Of a stretch of DNA of 12,707 bases, positions 7,278 to 12,707 are shown in pieces. Source of the stretch: Actinomycetota bacterium. Its GTDB lineage: Bacteria; Zhuqueibacterota; Zhuqueibacteria; Residuimicrobiales; Krinioviventaceae. Made by a program: the position numbers and the translations under genes. The notes below the pieces were generated by a model. The model was not told the DNA's origin. It was given only the letters and a program-made list of their open reading frames with translations, and did no database searches. The DNA lies in the NCBI GenBank assembly GCA_011682565.1, contig JAACEJ010000030.1, positions 1 through 12,707 of the forward strand, read 5' to 3'. Numbering within the stretch: position 1 is the first letter of the stretch; each line of letters opens with the position of its first letter.

Positions 7278-8960
7278 CTATTTTCTTTCCAATGCCTCGA
7301 TCCGTTGTCTTAATTTATCATTTTCTATTTTGAGCTCTTTGATCGCTTCAATCAAAGGAGCGACAAGTTTATCATAAGCAATGGATTTATAGCCGTCCTC
7401 ATCTGTAGACACAGCCTCGGGGAAAACAGCTTCTACTTCCTGTGCAATCAGCCCTATTTGCAGATCATTTTCCTTCTTCCCGGAGCGCCATCGGAAATTA
7501 ACACCACGAAGAGAAACGACCCTTTCGAGCGCATTATCAATCGCTATAATATCCTTTTTTAATCGTACATCGGAAGGTGAAACATTCTCCCCACGAATTG
7601 TACCTTCTACATCGAGTGCATAATGGGGATTTGATTTCCCTATTCCGACCCTGCCAGAGTCTGTGATTACAATCTTTGCATCATAATCATCAGAGTCGAT
7701 TCTGTTTTGAACAACAAGCTTTGAGGTCCCGTCAGGGTTTGTAACGTTAGCAAATATTTTCCAGTCAGCGTGATGAGGAGAAATATTATAGGCGTTCCCT
7801 TTAAAGACCAATGCGTGCGAATCTTTAAATCCATAAGAAGCTAATGATGGCGGCTGCAGAATCAGCATCTCAATGGGATCGTAATCTATTTCAGTTTGAT
7901 TATTTTTCTGAGCAAAATTACCCATTATGACCGATCCGTTGATCTCGTTTATTTTAATAGATTCTCTATTCCAGCCGGCAGTATGATCAGCCAGCGAAAT
8001 CGTAATGGGTCTTGCTGTCTGTCCGTTACCCGACTCCATGTGTAAAGAATACATTCCCTGACGATAGGAATGCCATCCTATATCCAGGCGGCTATACGGT
8101 CCGCCACCATTACCTTCACCATAAGCCACAAATTCAGTGGCAGCCGGAAAAGCTGATGGTCCCCAGATTTGCGCCGGCGGACGCAAATCAAGAGCCACCC
8201 GAATCTTACCTTGATCATGTATACCCACAATGCTGAGAGCCATTTCATCCGCCCCTGAATTCTCACTAATTGCCACAGTAGGAGAAGTAATCTTGCCAAA
8301 ATAAAGACCGGCACGTGGTCCTAAGCCAATATTGCCGGCTACTGCTAATTTTCTCGAAGCTGGATTTGCAGTCCCGATGCCTACATTGCCTTTGGAATAA
8401 TAAATGTTATTTCCTGATAGGTTCCAGATGCTCGATCCGTCGGCAGCAGAGGTCTGCATGGTTCCATCCGGAAACTTGAAGCCGCCAATTGTCGAGTAAA
8501 TAATGCCGGCCACTTGGAGTTTTTGGCCTGGATTCGTCCTGCCAATGCCGACGTTACCGTTGGCTGGAAAAACGTTAGAACTGCCAAATACTGACCGTGC
8601 ACTCAAACTATATGCCGAAGAAGTCAACTCTATCCGCGGGGTGAGATCAGAACCCTGCCCCACAGTTATTCCAAGCCAATAGGGTTTGTCAAACGGAAGA
8701 TTCAAAGGATTAGTGCTTCCCAAAATTACGTTAAAGATGCCATTGCTGACAGGAATCGATGCTCGCTCCTCTGACCACAATAAACTACCACCTGTTGAAT
8801 CATCATAAATCTTGAAGATGAAATTTTGATTGCCATTCACAGTGTTACCGTTGACATCGGTCAAAACGCCCTGATAGCTTATAGTCTGAGGAATCTGACC
8901 GATTGCAGTTTGCAAAGCTATAACATAAAATATAAAGTTGATCAGGATTTTTCGTCTCAT
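7278..8960 (-). CDS. Exported VGIG-repeat protein with C-terminal S74 (endosialidase-type) intramolecular chaperone domain
   Basis: 560 residues. A signal peptide (1 to about 21, cleavage near IGQ) leads into an N-terminal beta domain (IPQTISYQGVLTDVNGNTV to SSAYSLSARS, about 22-122) often found in cell-surface proteins of FCB-type bacteria. The middle carries tail-fibre-like motifs: GNVGIGRTNPGQKLQVAG, GNVGIGTANPASRKLAVAG and GRVGIGKSNPHYALDVEG. The C-terminal 100 residues are a Peptidase_S74 domain: SPSDVRLKKDI (S463 probably the autocleavage serine), IGLIAQEVEAVFPEAV, YKSIAYDKLVAPLIEAIKEL, then a coiled coil (about 530-560). In phage tail spikes this domain trimerises the fibre and cuts itself off; the same maturation is inferred here. 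No phage genes surround it, so a surface or secreted role is likely; the ligand is unknown. Start ATG has GGAG 8 nt upstream on the minus strand. Confidence 0.88.
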   Translation of the reverse strand: MRRKILINFIFYVIALQTAIGQIPQTISYQGVLTDVNGNTVNGNQNFIFKIYDDSTGGSLLWSEERASIPVSNGIFNVILGSTNPLNLPFDKPYWLGITVGQGSDLTPRIELTSSAYSLSARSVFGSSNVFPANGNVGIGRTNPGQKLQVAGIIYSTIGGFKFPDGTMQTSAADGSSIWNLSGNNIYYSKGNVGIGTANPASRKLAVAGNIGLGPRAGLYFGKITSPTVAISENSGADEMALSIVGIHDQGKIRVALDLRPPAQIWGPSAFPAATEFVAYGEGNGGGPYSRLDIGWHSYRQGMYSLHMESGNGQTARPITISLADHTAGWNRESIKINEINGSVIMGNFAQKNNQTEIDYDPIEMLILQPPSLASYGFKDSHALVFKGNAYNISPHHADWKIFANVTNPDGTSKLVVQNRIDSDDYDAKIVITDSGRVGIGKSNPHYALDVEGTIRGENVSPSDVRLKKDIIAIDNALERVVSLRGVNFRWRSGKKENDLQIGLIAQEVEAVFPEAVSTDEDGYKSIAYDKLVAPLIEAIKELKIENDKLRQRIEALERK

Positions 8961-9020
8961 TTTTTAAGCTCCTTTAGTGTGAGTCTTTTGATAATACATA
9001 ATACTTATTTGGTCCAATAA

Positions 9021-9049
9021 AATATGGCTATAATTTAGAAAAGTCGCAA
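9021..9049 (-). promoter_or_regulatory. Candidate promoter of the S74-domain gene
   Basis: On the minus strand, TTGCGA (9049-9044), a 17-bp spacer and CATATT (9026-9021) give a fair sigma70-like match about 60 bp before the start codon. A second pair, TTGGAC with TATTAT closer to the gene, has a short 15-bp spacer. Confidence 0.35.
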
Positions 9050-9091
9050 TGAATTTTTGAGTTTTCGACGCTCCTGAGGTCTATTTCTGCC

Positions 9092-9221
9092 CGGTTGGGG
9101 ATTAACATTCCTCATCATTTTCCACCCGGCACGGATGTTCAGGGCGATCGGGTTGATGGGAATTGACATCCCACGTCATTTCCCGCCCGGCACACACGTG
9201 CAGAACGATCTCGTTTGGATC
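9092..9221. repeat. Degenerate tandem repeat, two 61-bp units
   Basis: Unit A (9101-9161) and unit B (9162 to about 9221) align along their length at roughly 70-75% identity by eye. They share CATTT-CC-CCCGGCAC and CAG--CGATC blocks, and a third partial start precedes unit A (CGGTTGGGG, 9092-9100). A consensus would contain GCACG-NN-CGTGC, a short palindrome. Read as protein, both units give I(N/D)IP(H/R)HFPPGT(D/H)VQ(G/N)D, and many differences fall at third codon positions. The 61-bp period breaks the frame between units. Confidence 0.55.
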
Positions 9222-9319
9222 ACCTACACTGACGGCTCATGCCGGAAATGTTCTAACCCTTTAAAACGAATCCCGTGCTGAAAACAAAAAATATTGGTAA
9301 TAGTTCAGCCTCTTTATTT

Positions 9320-9440
9320 TTGGACACTGATTTTCGCAGATACACGCAGATAAAAAATGAATTTAATTGGTTTATTGAGTTAATTGACAATTTTTTACAA
9401 TGAACTCAATCAGCGGTAATCAGCGTTTATCTGTGTCCAA
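9320..9440. repeat. Long imperfect inverted repeat with GCAGAT-type iterations
   Basis: TTGGACAC at 9320-9327 and GTGTCCAA at 9433-9440 are exact inverted ends. The 31-nt arms match at 22 positions and share a CGCNGAT periodicity (CGCAGATACACGCAGAT on the left). Inside, TTGAGTTAATTG (9375-9386) pairs with CAATGAACTCAA (9398-9409) at 11 of 12 positions around an 11-nt loop. This resembles dispersed intergenic repeats common in environmental FCB and planctomycete genomes. No coding role. Confidence 0.6.
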
Positions 9441-9489
9441 TTTTCATACACCTGAACTGTTACAAATATTGCAGTTTTACAATTTTCCC

Positions 9490-9518
9490 TTGATTTTATG
9501 ATTTTTCTTTGTTATACT
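9490..9518 (+). promoter_or_regulatory. Promoter of the TonB receptor / nickel-type operon
   Basis: TTGATT (9490-9495), a spacer of exactly 17 bp and TATACT (9513-9518) form the best sigma70-like promoter in the window. Transcription should begin near 9525, leaving a leader of about 80 nt. The operator-like palindrome at 9527 starts right at the expected transcription start. Confidence 0.65.
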
Positions 9519-9526
9519 TCTTTTTC

Positions 9527-9553
9527 GTGTTACCAATCTTTAAATCGTAACAC
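9527..9553. promoter_or_regulatory. NikR-like operator, GTGTTAC-N13-GTAACAC
   Basis: A perfect 7-bp inverted repeat, GTGTTAC (9527-9533) and GTAACAC (9547-9553), with a 13-nt spacer. It matches the half-sites and spacing I recall for Geobacter uraniireducens NikR (GTGTTAC-N13/14-GTAACAC), which differs from the Escherichia coli GTATGA-N16-TCATAC type. Its place just after the -10 element would let a bound nickel-loaded NikR block transcription. The downstream genes fit nickel uptake. A 5' mRNA hairpin is the alternative reading. No nikR gene is in the window. Confidence 0.65.
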
Positions 9554-9605
9554 TATAATAATAAGGATTGTTGATCTATAACCTTGAAATTAAGGAGAGG
9601 AGGAC

Positions 9606-11669
9606 ATGCGAATAAAGATCGCTTTGATATTTACCATTTTCTTATTCACAGTTATTTCTGTTCAAGGAGCTACAATTACGGGAAAAGTTCTTGATCCGAA
9701 TGGACATCCTGTGGCCTTTACAAATGTGATGGTGGAAAATTCAACCATCGGTTCAATCACCAACAGAGACGGCGAATTCAAATTATCCCATGTACCTGCG
9801 GGCAAACAGGTCATCAAGGCTTCCCACATTTCTTTTGTAACTGCCAGGGTCACTGTTGAAACGCCTGCCACGGATGTGGTTATTAAGTTCGAGCAGGAAG
9901 CCGTCATCAATATGGATCAACTGGTTGTTTCCGCTACCCGCACCCCAAAGACGCTCGAAGAAACGCCGCTTCCGGTAACCATCATTCCCCACCAAACAAT
10001 TGAAGAAATTCAGGCTATAACGCTGGCCGATGTGATGGAACAGGTTCCCGGCGTTGTGTTGGTGCCCAACGGATTCACTCGCTACAGCGTCACACTTCAC
10101 GGGCTGCCCGAAGAGTATTCGTTGTTATTGGTTGATGGTCAGCGAATTTACGGCCGGCACGCCGACGCCAAGGATCTGGCTCATATTCCCGTCGGTATGA
10201 TCGACCACATTGAACTGGTGAAAGGGCCGTCATCAGTTCTTTACGGCAGCGATGCGGTGTCCGGCGTGATAAACGTAATCACAAAGACCGGGCAGAGCAC
10301 ACCATATTTTGAGTATTCCGGCTCCGGTGGCAATTATAATCGTTATATATCGCGGCTGAACATTGCCGGTAAAACCACTGCGATCCGTAATTACCTTGCC
10401 ATGAGTTACAACAGTTCCGATCAAATGGCAGAGGGGTATGGTTTTTCCAACTATAATGTCCGTTATAACGGACGCTTGAATCCGTCGAAGAAGGCTGAAA
10501 TTCGTATGGGAGGCGGCTATTTCTCCGAGAAAACAAAAGACATGCCGGTGACAAAGGGTCATAAAGAAGGCGGCCCCTATTTGACGGATGATGTCTACGA
10601 TCTCAATGTGGGCTATCACTACCGGAGATCGGCTAACAGTTTTTTTAATCTTTCCGCCTATTTGTATAATCAACATCGATGGGACAATCGTCCCGGCAGA
10701 GCCGACCGCACCTGGGACAGAAAGCATTATCGTCTGGAAGGGATCGCGCAATTTCAATTAAAGCGGCATGAACTTGTTTTTGGCTTTGAAGGGCGAAGCG
10801 AGTATCTGGATCAAACCCAGATTGCCGGCACCAGAGACCAATGGCTCTTTTCTCTGTTTGCTCAGGATACCTGGCGGTTAAGCAAAACCCTGGCGGCTGT
10901 CACAGCGACGCGGGTTGAAAATTACAATAAATGGGGTGTCATTTTTGTGCCGCGAGTCGGATTGTCCTGGAACACGACCGAGCAGCTCACAATTCGTTTG
11001 TCCGGCGGAACATCCTTCCGGGCGCCGACCCTGGAAAACATATATGTGGAAACATATTTTCATCCCTGGGGAGGCGGCTTCTGGTCCGGCGGAAATCACG
11101 ATTTAAAAGCAGAAAAGGGCGTTGGAGCCAATTTCGATATTGAATGGATTCCAACCCCACAGCTTGTGCTGTCAACGGGACTGTTTTATAATAAATTAAA
11201 AGACAGAATCGCTTCGGTTGAAACCGGTCGCGAAATGAACGGATCGCCCGTTCGGATGTTGATGAATTCCGAAGAAGCTGTAAGCCATGGCGTCGATGTT
11301 CAGTTGAATTGGATCGTAAGGTCCGGCTGGAAGTTGGGTGTCAGTTACGGTTACATTCACTCGGAAGATAAAGCCACCGGCAGGCCGTTTTATCTGATAC
11401 CTTACAACAAAGCCGGTTTGAATCTGAATTGGAAATCCCGCAAGAGGGGTACCATTTTCGATTGGAGATGCACTTATCTCGGCACGCGACAAACCAACCG
11501 GGAAACATTGGCAGAAGCTTATATTTTAGATGCTAATATAGAACAAAGAATCTGGAAAAGCTTGAGTTTCTTCGTGGCGGCGGATAATTTGCTCGATGAA
11601 GAATTATATCCAAGTCATTATATAAACTATGGTCGTACATACCGTCTTGGCTTTCATTTTAAAAGATGA
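9606..11669 (+). CDS. TonB-dependent outer-membrane receptor, probably for a nickel (or cobalt) complex
   Basis: 687 residues with a signal peptide (1 to about 21, VQGA), then a carboxypeptidase-regulatory-like domain (about 22-98, ATITGKVLDPNGHPVAFTNV). A TonB-box-like segment follows (DQLVVSATRT, 104-113), then the plug (about 118-228), which ends in the classic HIELVKGPSSVLYGSDAVSG and VINVITK motifs. The remainder is a 22-strand-type barrel with TSFRAPTLENIY and the terminal NLLDEELYPSHYINYGRTYRLGFHFKR region (two parts). It imports a metal chelate across the outer membrane using TonB-ExbBD energy. Substrate assignment to nickel rests on the NikR-like operator upstream and the NikK/NikL-like genes downstream, not on the receptor itself. 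Start ATG follows a strong AAGGAGAGGAGG ribosome binding site. The 94-nt gap to the next gene has no clear terminator, so co-transcription is likely. Confidence 0.9.
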   Translation: MRIKIALIFTIFLFTVISVQGATITGKVLDPNGHPVAFTNVMVENSTIGSITNRDGEFKLSHVPAGKQVIKASHISFVTARVTVETPATDVVIKFEQEAVINMDQLVVSATRTPKTLEETPLPVTIIPHQTIEEIQAITLADVMEQVPGVVLVPNGFTRYSVTLHGLPEEYSLLLVDGQRIYGRHADAKDLAHIPVGMIDHIELVKGPSSVLYGSDAVSGVINVITKTGQSTPYFEYSGSGGNYNRYISRLNIAGKTTAIRNYLAMSYNSSDQMAEGYGFSNYNVRYNGRLNPSKKAEIRMGGGYFSEKTKDMPVTKGHKEGGPYLTDDVYDLNVGYHYRRSANSFFNLSAYLYNQHRWDNRPGRADRTWDRKHYRLEGIAQFQLKRHELVFGFEGRSEYLDQTQIAGTRDQWLFSLFAQDTWRLSKTLAAVTATRVENYNKWGVIFVPRVGLSWNTTEQLTIRLSGGTSFRAPTLENIYVETYFHPWGGGFWSGGNHDLKAEKGVGANFDIEWIPTPQLVLSTGLFYNKLKDRIASVETGREMNGSPVRMLMNSEEAVSHGVDVQLNWIVRSGWKLGVSYGYIHSEDKATGRPFYLIPYNKAGLNLNWKSRKRGTIFDWRCTYLGTRQTNRETLAEAYILDANIEQRIWKSLSFFVAADNLLDEELYPSHYINYGRTYRLGFHFKR

Positions 11670-11763
11670 TCGCTCACTTATCCTGAAAATGGGGTGTCCG
11701 TAACACACCGTCACGATGACCACAAAAATTTTAATTCTTGAAAAAAAGTGAAAGGAAGCTGTC

Positions 11764-12549
11764 ATGAAAAAAATATTTTTAATGTTAGCTGTTTATTTTA
11801 TGACAATTAATTTAGCCACGGCTCATCATCAAATCGCCTATCTGGCTCCTGCCGATAAAGGTATGGTGGCGTTTTTAAGCTCAGGCCATCATCTGCCCAT
11901 GGGAGATAATTTTTCCGGACTGGCAAGCTATGAGGAAACCGCGATCATCACGCCCGGCGGCAAAAAGTACGAGTTGACGCATGCGACCAATATGGGACTT
12001 TTCGGTTTTTCGTACGCGCCTTTAACGGAGAAAGGACTGTACATTTTAAAAATTGCTGCTGAACATTATGGGACGAAAACAACCCAGGGCTATTTTCGGG
12101 GCCCGAAAAAAGAAGCCTTAAAAGCAGGGCGGAAAGTGATCGAAGCCAAACATACATTTCGTTATAGCAAAAGCTATCGCTGGAATGGCAATGGTCCGGC
12201 TCCAAAATTGAGCGTCGGTCACGACATTGAAATGGTGCCGGATAACATGCCAAAGGTTTTGAAGAAAGGTGATAAATTAGCGGTCACTCTTTTATTTAAA
12301 GGCAAGCCGACTGCGGACATGATCATCGGTGCCACGGCAATGAAAAAAAACTGCGGCAATATCGCTCATCCCGATGAGAAGGATAAATTCATACAGACAG
12401 TGACCACAGATAAAAACGGGAGGGCGGAACTGGAGATGGTCGAATCCGGTTGGGTGGTTTTTGTGGCGGAAAAATTAATTGAAAACCCGAAACCCGATGT
12501 GGACAAGTTGTATTATTCAACCGTACTCACCATCTGGGTTGAAAAGTAA
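11764..12549 (+). CDS. DUF4198-family periplasmic protein, NikK/CbiK-like nickel/cobalt uptake component
   Basis: 261 residues. A signal peptide (MKKIFLMLAVYFMTINLATA) should be cleaved to leave a mature N-terminus of His-His (H21, H22). The body fits DUF4198 (COG5266-like): SSGHHLPMGD near residues 39-48, FGFSYAPLTEKGLYILKI, a central charged segment, then VLKKGDKLAVTLLFKGKP and TTDKNGRAELEMVESGWVVFVAEK and a final strand STVLTIWVEK. Such proteins occur beside ECF-type nickel/cobalt transporters and TonB receptors and are thought to handle the metal in the periplasm. A His at the mature N-terminus next to internal His residues could bind the metal. AAGGAA lies about 9 nt before the ATG. It is 11 bp from the next gene, so both are one operon. 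Confidence 0.82.
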   Translation: MKKIFLMLAVYFMTINLATAHHQIAYLAPADKGMVAFLSSGHHLPMGDNFSGLASYEETAIITPGGKKYELTHATNMGLFGFSYAPLTEKGLYILKIAAEHYGTKTTQGYFRGPKKEALKAGRKVIEAKHTFRYSKSYRWNGNGPAPKLSVGHDIEMVPDNMPKVLKKGDKLAVTLLFKGKPTADMIIGATAMKKNCGNIAHPDEKDKFIQTVTTDKNGRAELEMVESGWVVFVAEKLIENPKPDVDKLYYSTVLTIWVEK

Positions 12550-12560
12550 AGGAGGCGTGG

Positions 12561-12707
12561 ATGAAGAAATCATTATATTTTTTGACGCTTTGTTTTTTCT
12601 GTGTAACCGGTCTCGCTCTGGCGCATGGTGTTGTCCATGAAGTTTCCACGGATTCATCGATCATCATCAAAGTTGAGTATGAAGAAGGAGGCGCCATGAG
12701 TTACGCC
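12561..12707 (+). CDS. Small exported protein resembling NikL/CbiL, nickel/cobalt transport accessory (partial, runs off right edge)
   Basis: Only the first 49 codons are visible. A signal peptide (MKKSLYFLTLCFFCVTGLALA) is followed by a predicted mature start HGVVHEV, then SIIIKVEYEEGGAMSYA. The pattern AHGV...V.VEY..G..MSYA matches the beginning of the NikL/CbiL-type proteins encoded in nikKMLQO-like operons, which go on with a carboxypeptidase-regulatory-like beta domain. It has an ideal ribosome binding site, AAAGGAGG, ending 6 nt before the ATG and overlapping the stop of the upstream gene. Membrane components (NikM/CbiM, NikQ, NikO) would be expected next. Identification is from a short N-terminal segment and remains tentative. 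Confidence 0.65.
   Translation, partial: MKKSLYFLTLCFFCVTGLALAHGVVHEVSTDSSIIIKVEYEEGGAMSYA

Larger units (their letters stand above)
8961..9605. other. 645-bp intergenic region, rich in repeats, between divergent operons
   Basis: No convincing gene. From left to right it holds a candidate minus-strand promoter (9021-9049), a degenerate 61-bp tandem repeat (9092-9221), a long imperfect inverted repeat (9320-9440), and the promoter and NikR-like operator of the nickel-type operon (9490-9553). A 41-codon reading frame (9156-9281, containing CRKCSNPLKRIPC) overlaps the tandem repeat but has no good ribosome binding site, so I do not call it as a gene. Confidence 0.6.

Noticed and set aside
7130..7333. 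67-codon plus-strand reading frame between the convergent genes
   Set aside because: No ribosome binding site, no recognisable product, and it overlaps the end of the S74-domain gene.
10233..10757. 174-codon minus-strand reading frame inside the TonB receptor gene
   Set aside because: Lies entirely antisense to a receptor with clear family motifs; no promoter or ribosome binding site of note.
11692..11706. Second GTAACAC half-site before the DUF4198 gene, as a possible second NikR operator
   Set aside because: At 13- or 14-nt spacing the partner positions do not match GTGTTAC; only a short GTGT-CCGTA-ACAC hairpin is present.
1..12707. CRISPR array, tRNA, rRNA, insertion sequence or prophage
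   Set aside because: No regular spaced repeats, tRNA-like cloverleaf, rRNA segments, transposase, integrase or phage structural gene was found; the S74 domain alone is not evidence of a phage.

Overview
The window looks like a chromosomal segment of a Gram-negative bacterium from the Bacteroidetes/Chlorobi/Fibrobacteres-related (FCB-like) lineages, possibly a Calditrichota/KSB1-type organism. This rests on gene style only: a TonB-dependent receptor with an N-terminal carboxypeptidase-regulatory-like domain, an exported VGIG-repeat protein ending in an S74 chaperone domain, a secreted beta-helix protein with several domains, Shine-Dalgarno starts, and long intergenic stretches carrying dispersed repeats. 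No rRNA, tRNA, CRISPR array, phage or transposase gene was seen.

Layout. (1) 1-468, minus: 5' part of rsgA (ribosome-assembly GTPase), running off the left edge. (2) 620-1717, plus: membrane-anchored SpoIIE/RsbU-type PP2C phosphatase. (3) 1718-2030: intergenic region with a small palindromic, MITE-like repeat and a perfect 10-bp inverted repeat. (4) 2031-4976, plus: large secreted right-handed beta-helix protein (GH141-like) with CARDB-like and C-terminal beta-sandwich domains. (5) 5086-5636, plus: two-gene toxin-antitoxin module with a PemK/MazF toxin, enclosed by a perfect 20-bp inverted repeat. (6) 5793-7115, plus: POT/PTR-like MFS transporter. (7) 7278-8960, minus: exported S74-domain protein. 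(8) 8961-9605: 645-bp intergenic region with a degenerate 61-bp tandem repeat, a long imperfect inverted repeat, and the promoter/operator of the next operon. (9) 9606-12707, plus: TonB-dependent receptor, a DUF4198 (NikK/CbiK-like) periplasmic protein, and the start of a second small exported protein resembling NikL/CbiL.

The best-supported system is region 9. A good sigma70-like promoter (TTGATT, 17 bp, TATACT) is followed at once by GTGTTAC-N13-GTAACAC, which matches the operator I recall for the NikR of Geobacter uraniireducens. The following genes fit nickel (or cobalt) uptake: outer-membrane receptor, then two periplasmic proteins whose predicted mature N-termini begin with His. An ECF-type NikMQO/CbiMQO transporter is expected just beyond the right edge. 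The remaining genes look like independent units.
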